Shown: one piece after another, positions 43,486-52,625 of the stretch | Numbering within the stretch: position 1 is the first letter of the stretch | Layout: every line of letters begins with the position of its first letter | Assembly (NCBI RefSeq): GCF_029945685.1 | Contig: NZ_JAQSDA010000024.1 | Span: 22,477-86,476 of the forward strand | Source of the DNA: Polaromonas sp. | GTDB taxonomy: Bacteria; Pseudomonadota; Gammaproteobacteria; Burkholderiales; Burkholderiaceae_C | Reading direction: 5' to 3' | Length of the DNA stretch: 64,000 bases | Program-made: the position numbers and the translations under genes | Notes under the pieces: generated by a model | The model's database searches: none | Told to the model about the DNA's origin: nothing | The model's input: the letters and a program-made list of their open reading frames with translations, nothing else

Positions 43486-46400
43486 TTATTCATGGTGTTT
43501 CAGGGCCGCAGCGGGCTGGGCGTGCAGCGGCGCGCCGCCACCCCCGGCGAAGGCTTCCAGGTGCGGCACTTCGCCATGCAGCTTGAGCGGCCGGTTGCCG
43601 GCCATGCGGCGCAGCGCCACATAAAAAACCGGCGTGAGGAACAGGCCGAAAGCCGTCACACCAATCATCCCGGCGAACACCGCCACGCCCATGGCCGAAC
43701 GCATCTCGGCGCCGGCGCCGGTGGACAACACCAGCGGCAGCACGCCCATCACAAAAGCCAGCGAGGTCATCAAAATGGGACGCAGGCGCAGGCGACTGGC
43801 TTCGATCGCGGCCTGCACCGGCGTGCGGCCGGCAAACTCGAGCTCGCGCGCAAACTCGACGATCAGGATGGCGTTTTTCGCCGACAGGCCGACCAGCACC
43901 ATGAGCCCAATCTGCGTGAAGACGTTGTTGTCGCCCCCCGAGATCCAGACCCCGGTCATCGCCGCCAGCAGGCCCATGGGCACGATCAGGATGATGGCAA
44001 TGGGCAGCGTCAGGCTTTCGTACTGCGCGGCCAGCACCAGGAAGACCAGCAGCAGGGCCAACGGAAAAACCAGCACCGCCGAATTTCCGGCCAGGATTTC
44101 CTGGTAAGTCAGCTCGGTCCACTCAAAGCCTATGCCCTTGGGCAAAGTCTCGGCCGCAATGCGTTCGATCGCGGCCTGCGCCTGGCCCGACGAATAACCC
44201 GGCGCCGGGCCACCGCTGACGTCGGCCGACAAATAGCCGTTGTAACGCATGGCGCGTTCAGGGCCGAAGCTGGACTGCACCTTCATCAACGCCGACAGCG
44301 GCACCATCTCGCCGGTGGTCGAGCGCACCTTGAGCAGGCCCACGTCCTCGGCGCGTGCGCGGTAGGGCGCATCGGCCTGCACGCGTACGCTGTAGGTGCG
44401 GCCGAACTTGTTGAAGTCGTTGGCGTAGAGGCTGCCCAGGTAAATCTGCATGGTGTCGAAGATGTCGGTCACCGGCACGCTGAGCTGGCGCGCTTTGGTG
44501 CGGTCGATGTCGGCATAGAGCTGCGGCACATTGACCTGCCAGCTCGTGAAAGTGCCGGCAATCTCGGGGGCCTGCGCCACCTTGCCCATGAAGGCCTTCA
44601 CCGCGCCGTCCATGGCGTCGTAACCCAGCGAGGCGCGGTCCTCCAGCTGCAGCTTGAAGCCCCCCGTCGTGCCCAGACCCTCCACCGGCGGTGGCGGGAA
44701 CATCACGATGAAGGCGTCCTGGATCCCGGCAAACGCGCCGTTGAGCTGGCCCGCCACTGCGCCGCCGCTCTGGTCGGCTCTCTTGCGCTCGGCAAAAGGC
44801 TTGAGGGTGGCAAACACGATGCCGGAGTTGGAGCTGTTGGTGAAGCCGTTGATCGACAGGCCCGGGAAGGCAATCGCGTCTTCCACATTCGGGTTCTTCT
44901 TCATGATCTCACCCATGCGCTGGATCACGTCTTCGGTACGGTCCAGCGTCGCGCCGTCAGGCAGTTGCGCAAAACCGATCAGGTACTGCTTGTCCTGCGC
45001 CGGCACAAAACCACCGGGCACCAGCTTGAAGACACCGACCGTGGCCGCCACCAGCACGCCGTACACCACCAGCATCAGCGTCTTGCGCGAGATCGCGCCT
45101 TTGACACCGCCGCTGTAGGCGCTGGCGCCACGGCTGAACATTCTGTTGAACCACGCGAAGAAGCGGCCGAACACCCTGTCCATGCCGCGCGTCAGGGCGT
45201 CCTTGGGCGCGTCGTGGCTTTTCAGCAGCAGCGCGGCCAGTGCCGGCGACAGGGTCAGCGAGTTGATCGCCGAGATCACGGTGGAGATCGCAATCGTCAC
45301 CGCGAACTGGCGGTAGAACTGGCCGGTCAGGCCGCTGATGAAGGCCAGCGGCACAAACACTGCGACCAGCACCAGCGCAATCGCGATGATGGGCCCGGAC
45401 ACCTCGCGCATGGCGCGGTAAGTGGCCTCGCGCGGCGACAGGCCGGCCTCGATGTTGCGCTCCACGTTTTCCACCACCACGATGGCGTCATCGACCACAA
45501 TGCCGATGGCCAGCACCAGTCCGAACAGGCTCAACGCATTGATGGAAAAGCCCAGTAGATGCAGCACCGCAAACGTGCCGACCACCGACACCGGCACCGC
45601 CAGCAGAGGAATGATGGAGGCGCGCCAGGTCTGCAGGAACAGGATCACCACCAGCACCACGAGGGCGACAGCTTCGAGCAAGGTCGTGATCACCGACCGG
45701 ATGGAGGCGCGCACAAACTGGGTGGGGTCGTAGGCGATGCGGTACTCCACGCCCTCGGGCATGTTCTTCGCCAGTTCGTCCATGGCCTGACGCACCGCAT
45801 CCGAGATTTCCAGCGAGTTGGAACCGGGTGCCTGGAACACACCCATGCCGACAGCGGGCTTGTTGTTGAGCAATGAACGCAGCGAATAGTCGGAGGCTCC
45901 CAGCTCCAGGCGGGCGATGTCGCGCAGCCGGGTCACGGCGCCGTCGCTGCCGGTCTTGACGATGATGTCGCCGAATTCTTCCTCGTTCTGCAGCCGGCCC
46001 TGGGCATTGATCGACAGCTGCATGTCCACGCCCGGCAGGCCCGGCGAGGCACCGACCACACCGGCGGCCGCCTGCACGTTCTGGCCGCGGATGGCGGCGA
46101 CCACATCGCTGGCCGAGAGGCCGCGCTGCGCCACCTTTTGCGGATCGAGCCAGACGCGCATCGAGTAGTCACCGCCGCCAAAGATCTGCACCTGACCCAC
46201 GCCCTGGATGCGCGCCAGCCGGTCCTTGACGTTGAGAACCGCATAGTTGCGCAGGTAATTGATGTCGTAGCGGTCGTTGGGCGAGACCAGGTGCACCACC
46301 ATCGTGATGTTGGGCGCGCTCTTGACGGTGGTGACGCCGAGCCGGCGCACTTCTTCGGGCAGGCGCGGCTCGGCCTGCGAAACGCGGTTCTGCACCATCT

Positions 46401-46719
46401 GCTGCGCCTTGTCGGGATCGGTGCCGAGCTTGAAGGTCACCGTCAGCGTCATCACACCATCGGTGGTGGCCTGGCTGCCCATGTAAAGCATGCCCTCGAC
46501 GCCGTTGATCGATTCCTCCAGCGGCATGGCCACGGTTTCGGCAATCACCTTGGGGTTGGCGCCGGGGTACTGGGCGCGCACCACCACCGACGGCGGCGCG
46601 ACCTCGGGGTACTCGGAGACCGGCAGGCCCCCGAGCGCGACCAGACCCGCGATCAGCATCAGCAGCGACAACACGCCGGCAAAAATGGGCCGATCGATAA
46701 AAAATTTTGAAAGATTCAT
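43486..46719 (-). CDS. RND multidrug efflux pump, HAE1 (AcrB/MexB) type
   Basis: 1077 residues, typical of AcrB homologues. FFIDRPIFAGVLSLLMLIAGL is the first membrane helix. Proton-relay aspartates lie in GIVVDDAIVVVENVERN and the matching lysine in LVGLSAKNAILIVEFA. The large periplasmic loops and porter motif NGVEGMLYMGSQATTDG are of the hydrophobe-amphiphile class, not the heavy-metal class (which would carry a metal relay in these positions). It pairs with the adaptor and channel on either side. Confidence 0.95.
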   Translation of the reverse strand: MNLSKFFIDRPIFAGVLSLLMLIAGLVALGGLPVSEYPEVAPPSVVVRAQYPGANPKVIAETVAMPLEESINGVEGMLYMGSQATTDGVMTLTVTFKLGTDPDKAQQMVQNRVSQAEPRLPEEVRRLGVTTVKSAPNITMVVHLVSPNDRYDINYLRNYAVLNVKDRLARIQGVGQVQIFGGGDYSMRVWLDPQKVAQRGLSASDVVAAIRGQNVQAAAGVVGASPGLPGVDMQLSINAQGRLQNEEEFGDIIVKTGSDGAVTRLRDIARLELGASDYSLRSLLNNKPAVGMGVFQAPGSNSLEISDAVRQAMDELAKNMPEGVEYRIAYDPTQFVRASIRSVITTLLEAVALVVLVVILFLQTWRASIIPLLAVPVSVVGTFAVLHLLGFSINALSLFGLVLAIGIVVDDAIVVVENVERNIEAGLSPREATYRAMREVSGPIIAIALVLVAVFVPLAFISGLTGQFYRQFAVTIAISTVISAINSLTLSPALAALLLKSHDAPKDALTRGMDRVFGRFFAWFNRMFSRGASAYSGGVKGAISRKTLMLVVYGVLVAATVGVFKLVPGGFVPAQDKQYLIGFAQLPDGATLDRTEDVIQRMGEIMKKNPNVEDAIAFPGLSINGFTNSSNSGIVFATLKPFAERKRADQSGGAVAGQLNGAFAGIQDAFIVMFPPPPVEGLGTTGGFKLQLEDRASLGYDAMDGAVKAFMGKVAQAPEIAGTFTSWQVNVPQLYADIDRTKARQLSVPVTDIFDTMQIYLGSLYANDFNKFGRTYSVRVQADAPYRARAEDVGLLKVRSTTGEMVPLSALMKVQSSFGPERAMRYNGYLSADVSGGPAPGYSSGQAQAAIERIAAETLPKGIGFEWTELTYQEILAGNSAVLVFPLALLLVFLVLAAQYESLTLPIAIILIVPMGLLAAMTGVWISGGDNNVFTQIGLMVLVGLSAKNAILIVEFARELEFAGRTPVQAAIEASRLRLRPILMTSLAFVMGVLPLVLSTGAGAEMRSAMGVAVFAGMIGVTAFGLFLTPVFYVALRRMAGNRPLKLHGEVPHLEAFAGGGGAPLHAQPAAALKHHE

Positions 46720-46766
46720 GGCAATTCTTCTTGTTCAGGCCAGAGCCTCCCGGCTCCGGCATTCAT

Positions 46767-47996
46767 TCATGACTTCGCGGCGACCTTGACGGGCTTGTCG
46801 GCGTTCAACAATTCCGTCTTGGCCGACATCTCGACCGGCTGCGGCGCCACCAGCGAGCCGGGACGCACGCGCTGCAGGCCGTTGACCACAATGCGTTCGT
46901 TGGGCGCCAGGCCGTTCTTGACGACCCGCAGGCCGTTGACCGAGGCGCCCAAAGTAACTTCCCGGTACTCGGCCTTGTTGCCCTCGCCCACCACCAGCAC
47001 GAATTTCTTGTTCTGGTCGGTGCCGACGGCGCGCTCATTGACCAGCAGGGCTGTGGCCTGGGTCGCCTGGCCCATGCGAATGCGTGCAAACTGGCCGGGC
47101 ATCAACTGGCCGTCCTTGTTGTCGAACACCGCGCGGGCGCGCACCGTACCGCTCTTCGCATCGACCTGGTTGTCGACCAGCTGCAGCCGGCCCTCGAACG
47201 GTGTGTCCGTGCTGGCGGCGGTGCCCATCTGCACCGGGATGCGCTCGAGCCTGCGGTCGCCACCCGCGCTGACATCCTTCAGGGCCTTGGCAATCACCTG
47301 CTCGTCGACGTCAAAGCTGGCATAGATCGGGCTCACGGAGACCAGCGTGGTCAACACTGGCGCACCGGGGCCGGCGGCCACCAGGTTGCCGACGGTGACC
47401 TCCAGTTTGCCGACACGGCCAGCCACCGGCGCACGCACCTGGGTGTAGCCCAGGCTCAACTGGGCCGTCTGCAACGCGGCCTGGGCGGCGCGCAGGTTGG
47501 CATCGGCTTCGCCCTTTTCGTTGGTTCGTTCGTCAAACTCTCGCCTGGAAATAGCTTGCTCGTTCCACAGACGCTGCGAACGCTCCTGCTCGCCTTTGGC
47601 CTGTGCCAGCCGCGCCTGTGCGGCCGCGACCTGTGCGCCGGCACGTTCCACTTCCGCTGCATAGGGTGCCGGATCAATGGTCAGCAGCAAGTCGCCCTTT
47701 TTGACCAGCGCGCCTTCGCGGAAATGCACCGCATGGACGGTGCCGGCCACGCGTGAGCGGATGTCCACGCGCTCGACCGCCTCCAGGCGACCGGAGAACT
47801 CGTCCCAGGTCGCCACGTCGCTCGGCACAACAGTGGCCACGGAGACAGGCATGGCGGGAGGGGCGGCAACTACATCCGCCCGGGCACCGGAGCCGGAAAC
47901 GCCAAAAAAGGCGGCAGACATGCCGGCCACGGCCAGAACGCCCAGCGCGACCGCCAGGAGACGGCGCTTGTTGTTGTGAAGTTGAATCAATGGCAT
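46767..47996 (-). CDS. RND efflux periplasmic adaptor (MexA/AcrA type)
   Basis: 409 residues. Signal or anchor segment (LLAVALGVLAVAGMSAAFFG), lipoyl halves (VDIRSRVAGTVHAVHFREG and YTQVRAPVAGRVGKLEVTVG), and a short helical hairpin between them, then beta-barrel and membrane-proximal domains. First gene of the efflux operon. No repressor is adjacent upstream; instead a MerR-like promoter lies 240 bp away and a LysR regulator 1.5 kb away. Confidence 0.93.
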   Translation of the reverse strand: MPLIQLHNNKRRLLAVALGVLAVAGMSAAFFGVSGSGARADVVAAPPAMPVSVATVVPSDVATWDEFSGRLEAVERVDIRSRVAGTVHAVHFREGALVKKGDLLLTIDPAPYAAEVERAGAQVAAAQARLAQAKGEQERSQRLWNEQAISRREFDERTNEKGEADANLRAAQAALQTAQLSLGYTQVRAPVAGRVGKLEVTVGNLVAAGPGAPVLTTLVSVSPIYASFDVDEQVIAKALKDVSAGGDRRLERIPVQMGTAASTDTPFEGRLQLVDNQVDAKSGTVRARAVFDNKDGQLMPGQFARIRMGQATQATALLVNERAVGTDQNKKFVLVVGEGNKAEYREVTLGASVNGLRVVKNGLAPNERIVVNGLQRVRPGSLVAPQPVEMSAKTELLNADKPVKVAAKS

Positions 47997-48095
47997 GTTT
48001 AAACCTTGTGAATATGAAAAACCCGGATGACGGCGTCCGGGCAGCGCAGACATATCGATGCCCGGACATAAAAAATGAAAATCAACAGATGACGG

Positions 48096-48206
48096 CTAAG
48101 CGCCCCGAAGGGCTGCGAACCTGGTGCCGTCTTGCAGGCAGCCGTCCCTGACCATCTGGCCAGCGCAGCGTCTGCGGTTCATGGCATCAACAGGAAATCC
48201 CGTCAT
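48096..48206 (-). CDS. Possible 36-residue leader peptide
   Basis: An ATG at 48206 lies about 30 bases after the -10 of the MerR-type promoter and has a GAGG site eight bases upstream. It encodes a 36-residue peptide (MTGFPVDAMNRRRCAGQMVR and on) with two cysteines and many arginines. The spacing is right for the first gene of a metal-regulated operon, but the sequence has no known relative. It may be a leader, a decayed chaperone start or chance. Confidence 0.2.
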   Translation of the reverse strand: MTGFPVDAMNRRRCAGQMVRDGCLQDGTRFAALRGA

Positions 48207-48234
48207 GAAACATCCTCAACATGGAAGGGAGTGA

Positions 48235-48265
48235 ACTTTCAACCCTCCAACGATGGCAAGGTCAA
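48235..48265 (-). promoter_or_regulatory. MerR/CueR-type metal-responsive promoter
   Basis: On the minus strand, TTGACC (48265-48260), a 19-base spacer and GAAAGT (48240-48235). The over-long 19-base spacer with an imperfect dyad (ACCTTGC-N7-GGAGGGT) inside it is the hallmark of MerR-family activation; E. coli CueR sites have the same layout and the same ACCTT start. It points toward the RND adaptor gene. No merR/cueR gene is in the window. Confidence 0.55.
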
Positions 48266-48456
48266 GACGTGCGGACAAAAACCACATCTTCCCTGTGGGA
48301 AATAGGTTCTGACGAGATGGTTTCTGCGCCCGCGAACAGTCGCCTGCGAAAGCCAAGGCGGACAGGGAGGCGACGGCCAGCAGGAGGCACTGGTGATTGC
48401 GTAAACACAGCGATGACACGGAAAACTCTCTCAAGAAAAAACAGAAAAAATACGGA

Positions 48457-49338
48457 TCAGGAAACCGACAGCAGGCTGCTTTGCACACTTTGGGCGGCGG
48501 CCATGCTGGCAAAAAAATCGCCAAACTGCTTTTGCACGACCGCCGGCCAGGCGGCCTGCGCGGGGCCTGCCTCCAGATAGCTGCAGGGCCATCCGGTCGG
48601 TCCGGGCAACACGGCCTCATGGGCAAAAAGCCCCGCGGCGCGCAGCCGCTCGGCATAGGCGTGTGTCTCATCGCGCAGGGGGTCGTCCCCGGCGGTGATC
48701 AGCAGCGTGGGCGGCAAACCCGCCAGGCGAAAAACCGAACCCGGCGCTGCATACGGATGGCTGGCATCTTCCAGGCGAGGCAGGTAGTTGTGCCAGCCGT
48801 CGGCCCAGGTGCAACCCACAGGACCGGCATGGACATCGCGCAGCGACGCTGTGCCCAGGCAGGGGTCCAGCATCGGTGACAGAAGGATCTGTCCGGCAAG
48901 CGCAGGGCCCTGACGGTCCCGAGCAAGAAGGGCTACGGCCGCTGCAATATTGCCGCCGGCTTCCTCCCCGGCCACAAACATCGGGGCTTCATGCCCCGCC
49001 AGCTTGTGCCTGGCCTTGCTGGCCCACACCAGGGCGTCGTAACCGGCCTCGACAGCCTGCGGAAAAGGATGGGCCGGCGCCAGCGGATAGTCCAGCGACA
49101 TCACCACCGCACCGCTGGCCGCAAGCAGGCTGCCGATGCATGAGCCCCCTTCGAGCGACCCGCCGACAAAGGCCCCGCCATGGAAATGCAGCACCAGCGG
49201 TGAAACATGAGCGCCTTGCCGGCGCCCATAAAAACGGGCCGCGAGCGGCTCGCGCTGCCCGATGTCGACCTGCTTTTCCACGCAGGACGGCGGGGCTTCC
49301 GTGCTGGCCTGACTGGAATGCTGCTGGCTTGTCATCAT
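48457..49338 (-). CDS. Alpha/beta hydrolase (HSL family) with lost catalytic residues
   Basis: 293 residues. The fold is clearly the hormone-sensitive lipase type: LVLHFHGGAFVGGS with HGG (53-55), and LLITAGDDPLRDE with the Asp. The nucleophile elbow reads AGEEAGGN (124-130), with Glu126 where all active members have Ser in GDSAGG, and the catalytic His (usually PGxxHGF) is replaced by LPGPTGWPC. Both changes argue against hydrolysis. It sits between a LysR gene and the efflux operon, on the operon's strand. Start at ATG 49338 (an upstream TTG is possible). Confidence 0.82.
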   Translation of the reverse strand: MMTSQQHSSQASTEAPPSCVEKQVDIGQREPLAARFYGRRQGAHVSPLVLHFHGGAFVGGSLEGGSCIGSLLAASGAVVMSLDYPLAPAHPFPQAVEAGYDALVWASKARHKLAGHEAPMFVAGEEAGGNIAAAVALLARDRQGPALAGQILLSPMLDPCLGTASLRDVHAGPVGCTWADGWHNYLPRLEDASHPYAAPGSVFRLAGLPPTLLITAGDDPLRDETHAYAERLRAAGLFAHEAVLPGPTGWPCSYLEAGPAQAAWPAVVQKQFGDFFASMAAAQSVQSSLLSVS

Positions 49339-49427
49339 CTTGAACCGCAAGCGGCTCCGTTGTTGTTGCAATGCAGCAGAAGATAGGTGTTATGGACTGA
49401 TCAATAAATGGGCAAACCGTAATTACT

Positions 49428-49447
49428 TTGTTCCAGAGATGGAACAA
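49428..49447. promoter_or_regulatory. LysR-type operator palindrome
   Basis: TTGTTCC and GGAACAA are perfect 7-base arms around a 6-base centre, in the divergent gap between the LysR gene (start 49511) and the inactive hydrolase gene (start 49338). Position and symmetry fit the recognition site of the LysR protein, which would then control both directions. Confidence 0.65.
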
Positions 49448-49510
49448 TCGGCCCTTAAACTGCCCATGTTTCGAGCTATTCTTCGCAGCCAAGCTCAGGA
49501 GGATTTCGGG

Positions 49511-50470
49511 ATGGACAAGTTTTCTGCCATGCAGGCTTTTGTGCGCGTCGTCGAAGCCGGCACCTTCACCAAGGCCGCCGATTCCATCGGCATGCCCAAA
49601 GCCACGGTGACGCGACTGATCCAGACCCTGGAAAAAGAGCTGGACACCAAGCTGCTCAACCGCACCACCCGCAAAGTCACGGTGACGGCCGACGGCGCGG
49701 CCTACTATGAGCGCGCCGGCCGCCTGCTGGGCGACATGGAGGAACTGGAATCGAGCATGTCGCGGGCCAAGGCCAGTCCGCGCGGCCGGCTCAAGGTGGA
49801 CATTCCAGCCTCCCTGGGCATGGCGGTGATCATCCCCGCGCTGCCGGATTTTTATGCCCGCTACCCCGACATCCAGATCGAACTGGGCGTGAGCGACCGA
49901 CCGGTCGACATCATTACCGAAAACGTGGACTGCGTGATACGCGGCGGCGAGATCACCGACCAGTCGCTGGTCGCCCGCCGGATCGGGGAGTTTTACCTGA
50001 TGTCCTGTGCCTCGCCCGCTTACCTCAAGCGCCATGGCGTGCCGGTACACCCGCGCGAACTCGAGCGTGCGCACAAGCTGATCCGGTACTTTTCGCCGCG
50101 CGACGGCAAGCTCTACAACGTGACACTGCAAAAGGACGGCGAAATGGTGGAGCTCGACGGCCAGCACCAGCTGGCGGTCAATGACTCCAATGCCGGCGTC
50201 GCTGCGGCGCTGGCCGGCCTCGGCGTCCTGCAGACCCTGACCTTTCTGGTCCAGCACCACATCAGCAGCGGAGCACTTGAGCCGCTGTTCGGCGGCTGGT
50301 GCACCGAGCCCAAGCCCATCCACGTGGTGTACCCGCCGAATCGGCACCTGAGCAACAAGGTGCGCGTCTTCGTGGACTGGATTGCCGAGCTGTTTTCAAG
50401 ACACGACCTGATCCAGCGCAAGAGCACCCTGCCCGTTCGCACGCAACGCGCACCGCCCGCCCTGGTGTGA
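49511..50470 (+). CDS. LysR family transcriptional regulator (CrgA/DsdC-like subgroup)
   Basis: 319 residues. MDKFSAMQAFVRVVEAGTFTKAAD and MPKATVTRLIQTLEKELDTKLLNRTTR form the winged helix-turn-helix; VDIPASLGMAVIIPALPDFYARYPDIQIELG begins the periplasmic-binding-like effector domain. AGGAGG precedes the ATG at 49511. The gene is divergent from the inactive hydrolase and RND operon and shares the TTGTTCC palindrome with them, so it is the best candidate regulator of efflux here. Confidence 0.9.
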   Translation: MDKFSAMQAFVRVVEAGTFTKAADSIGMPKATVTRLIQTLEKELDTKLLNRTTRKVTVTADGAAYYERAGRLLGDMEELESSMSRAKASPRGRLKVDIPASLGMAVIIPALPDFYARYPDIQIELGVSDRPVDIITENVDCVIRGGEITDQSLVARRIGEFYLMSCASPAYLKRHGVPVHPRELERAHKLIRYFSPRDGKLYNVTLQKDGEMVELDGQHQLAVNDSNAGVAAALAGLGVLQTLTFLVQHHISSGALEPLFGGWCTEPKPIHVVYPPNRHLSNKVRVFVDWIAELFSRHDLIQRKSTLPVRTQRAPPALV

Positions 50471-50652
50471 GCTGACCTTCCCCTTCCCCTTTCCCGTTCT
50501 CTCCCGACGCCGGGCGTTTGTTGCCATCGCGCCGGGGCCGCCGGGCTCCAGCCCTGCCGTCTTGCATGCTGGTCCTACAAGGGACGCGGGCACGTCTTAC
50601 ATGCAGCGCTGGACGACAGGTCTAAATTGGGTGATTGTTTGAAGGAGACTCC

Positions 50653-50865
50653 ATGGCCCGGCTTGACGCCCCCCGCACTGCGCGCAGCATCCCCCAAAGT
50701 CTTCCTGTCACCCCGCAGATGGACAATGCCACGGCGGCCCCGCGCCAGGGCTGGCCCTTTGCTGAAGGATCGCAGAACCACCTTGATGAAACCTCGGCCC
50801 CTTGGCCGCGTCCCTCGGCGCGGGTGCCCTCTGGCAGGCCTGCCCGGCCGTCGCCACACAAATAA
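50653..50865 (+). CDS. Small Pro/Arg/Ser-rich protein, unknown
   Basis: 70 residues (MARLDAPRTARSIPQSLPVT, then a Pro-rich remainder). GAAGGAGACTCC precedes the ATG by the right distance, which is the only strong support. The composition is disordered and has no known family. It could be a genuine small protein or a chance frame in GC-rich DNA. Confidence 0.4.
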   Translation: MARLDAPRTARSIPQSLPVTPQMDNATAAPRQGWPFAEGSQNHLDETSAPWPRPSARVPSGRPARPSPHK

Positions 50866-50889
50866 ACGCGCGCCGGCTCGGGCCAGCGC

Positions 50890-51399
50890 TCAGTAGCTGC
50901 CGATGTAGTCCTTCTTGCCGATTTCCACCCCGCTGTGACGCAGGATGGCATAGGCCGTCGTTGTGTGGAAAAAGAAATGCGGCAAGCCGTAGTTCAGCAG
51001 GTAAGACTGGCCGCTGAAGATCTTTTCCTTCGGCGTGCCGGCCTGCGTCACAATCTGGCGCGCTTCGCTGCCGTCAATCTGCCCTGCGCTGAGGCTGTCA
51101 ATGAAGGCCAGGGTTTTGGCAATGCGCGCCTGCAGATCGGCAAAACTTTCTTCCTTGTCCTCAAAGCCCGGCACTTCCACGCCGGCGATGCGTGCCGACA
51201 CACTTTTTGCAAAATCGCAGGCCACTTGCACCTGGCGCAGCAAGACAAACATGTCGGGGTAGAGCCGCGCCTGCAGCAGGGCAGCAGGTGTGATGTTGCG
51301 GGCCGTGGCATGTGCCTCGGCCTTGGCCAGAACGCCGCTCAGGCCTCCCAGCATCTGTTTGAAAACCGGAACCGAAGCCTGGTACATCGAAAGGGTCAT
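50890..51399 (-). CDS. DUF1993 family protein
   Basis: 169 residues, helical, DinB-like in outline. SMYQASVPVFKQMLGGLSGVLAKAEAHA, LYPDMFVLLRQVQVACDFAK and the end NYGLPHFFFHTTTAYAILRHSGVEIGKKDYIG are the family landmarks. Cytosolic; role unknown. Free-standing on its strand. Confidence 0.85.
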   Translation of the reverse strand: MTLSMYQASVPVFKQMLGGLSGVLAKAEAHATARNITPAALLQARLYPDMFVLLRQVQVACDFAKSVSARIAGVEVPGFEDKEESFADLQARIAKTLAFIDSLSAGQIDGSEARQIVTQAGTPKEKIFSGQSYLLNYGLPHFFFHTTTAYAILRHSGVEIGKKDYIGSY

Positions 51400-51592
51400 G
51401 GAAAGTGTCCTGAGGATTTAAGAAAATGAAGGCGTCGCCTGGCGACCTGCCGGCGGGGAACGATGGCTGTCGGCGCTGACTCACAGCCGCGCCGCGCGCA
51501 AGACCAGTCATTATGGCCAATCGGGCCCGGAAGCGCAGGCGCGGGCAGGCGTAGCGGCCTGGAGTCTGCGCGGGCCCGCCACCGGCGAACCT

Positions 51593-52522
51593 TCAGCCGG
51601 GTTTCGGGCTCCGCATACGCTGGACCAGCGTCACGGCGCCCAGCACCAGCGCACCGGCAAGCATGCCCACCAGAGCGTCAGCCAGCAAGGGGGTGACGCT
51701 TCCCAACACGCTGCCGGCGCGTGCGGCCAGCGCTTCGATGGCATGGTGCAGCGCCGGAACGCCATGCGTGAGGATGCCGCCGCCCACCAGAAACATCGCG
51801 GCCGTGCCGGCCACCGACAGGGCTTTCATGAGCCAGGGCGCCGTCAGCACGATGCCGCGACCCAGGCTGCGCCGCAGGCGGGCTGCCCCGCTGTTTCCTG
51901 GTTTCTGGCTCAGGTAGAGCCCCGCATCGTCGAGCTTGACGATGCCAGCCACCAGCCCGTACACACCCGCGGTCATGACAATCGCAATCCCGCTGAGAAC
52001 CACGACCTGGGTGACGAAGGGACTGGCCTGTACCGTGCCCAGCGTGATCGCGATGATTTCGGCCGAGAGAATGAAGTCGGTGCGTATCGCGCCCCTGATC
52101 TTGTCCTTTTCGACCGCCACCAGGTCCACCGAGGAATCGGACAGCGCCTCGAGCAATTTCTTTTCACGGGCCTCGTCTTCGGCCCGGCTGTGCAGGAATT
52201 TGTGCGCCAGCTTCTCGAAGCCCTCGTAACAGAGGAAGGCACCGCCGACCATCAGCAGGGGCGTGACCGCCCAGGGCGCAAACGCGCTGATGGTCAGCGC
52301 CACCGGCACGAGGATGGCCTTGTTCAGAAAGGACCCCTTGGCCACCGCCCACACCACCGGCAGCTCGCGGTCCACCTTCACCCCGGAGACCTGCTGGGCG
52401 TTCAGCGCCAGGTCGTCGCCGAGCACACCGGCGGTTTTCTTGGCGGCCACCTTGGTCAGCAAGGCCACATCGTCGAGCACGGTGGCGATGTCGTCGATCA
52501 GCGCAAACAGGCTACTGGCCAT
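51593..52522 (-). CDS. DUF808 (YedI) family inner-membrane protein
   Basis: 309 residues with about seven membrane segments. MASSLFALIDDIATVLDDVALLTKVAAKKTAGVLGDDLALNA is the family N-terminus and LMVGGAFLCYEGFEKLAHK a conserved loop. E. coli YedI has no assigned role. The ATG at 52522 has an AGGAAGACCTTC-type site; the ORF extends upstream without sense. Divergent from the DUF2177 gene. Confidence 0.87.
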   Translation of the reverse strand: MASSLFALIDDIATVLDDVALLTKVAAKKTAGVLGDDLALNAQQVSGVKVDRELPVVWAVAKGSFLNKAILVPVALTISAFAPWAVTPLLMVGGAFLCYEGFEKLAHKFLHSRAEDEAREKKLLEALSDSSVDLVAVEKDKIRGAIRTDFILSAEIIAITLGTVQASPFVTQVVVLSGIAIVMTAGVYGLVAGIVKLDDAGLYLSQKPGNSGAARLRRSLGRGIVLTAPWLMKALSVAGTAAMFLVGGGILTHGVPALHHAIEALAARAGSVLGSVTPLLADALVGMLAGALVLGAVTLVQRMRSPKPG

Positions 52523-52625
52523 GAAGGTCTTCCTGAAAAGAGGGGGACGAAAAAAACATATTGTCGTCGGGCAAGCAAACCTCGCCGCACCGGCAGGGAC
52601 AAATCCGCGCAGAATGGCCGCCACC

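Larger units (their letters stand above)
47997..48456. other. Leader region of the efflux operon
   Basis: About 460 bases upstream of the RND adaptor gene. It contains the MerR/CueR-type promoter (48235-48265) and a 36-codon open frame (48096-48206) described separately. The part from 48270 to 48456, next to the alpha/beta hydrolase stop codon, shows no gene. Confidence 0.5.

Noticed and set aside
43285..45558. 757-residue open frame on the plus strand opposite the RND pump
   Set aside because: Histidine- and arginine-rich composition with no domain, no ribosome site, and complete overlap with a clearly conserved pump gene; a high-GC antisense shadow.
48216..48671. Minus-strand 151-residue frame with a signal-like LLLAVASLSALAFAG stretch
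   Set aside because: It overlaps the end of the inactive hydrolase in another frame, has no ribosome site and ends inside the promoter region.
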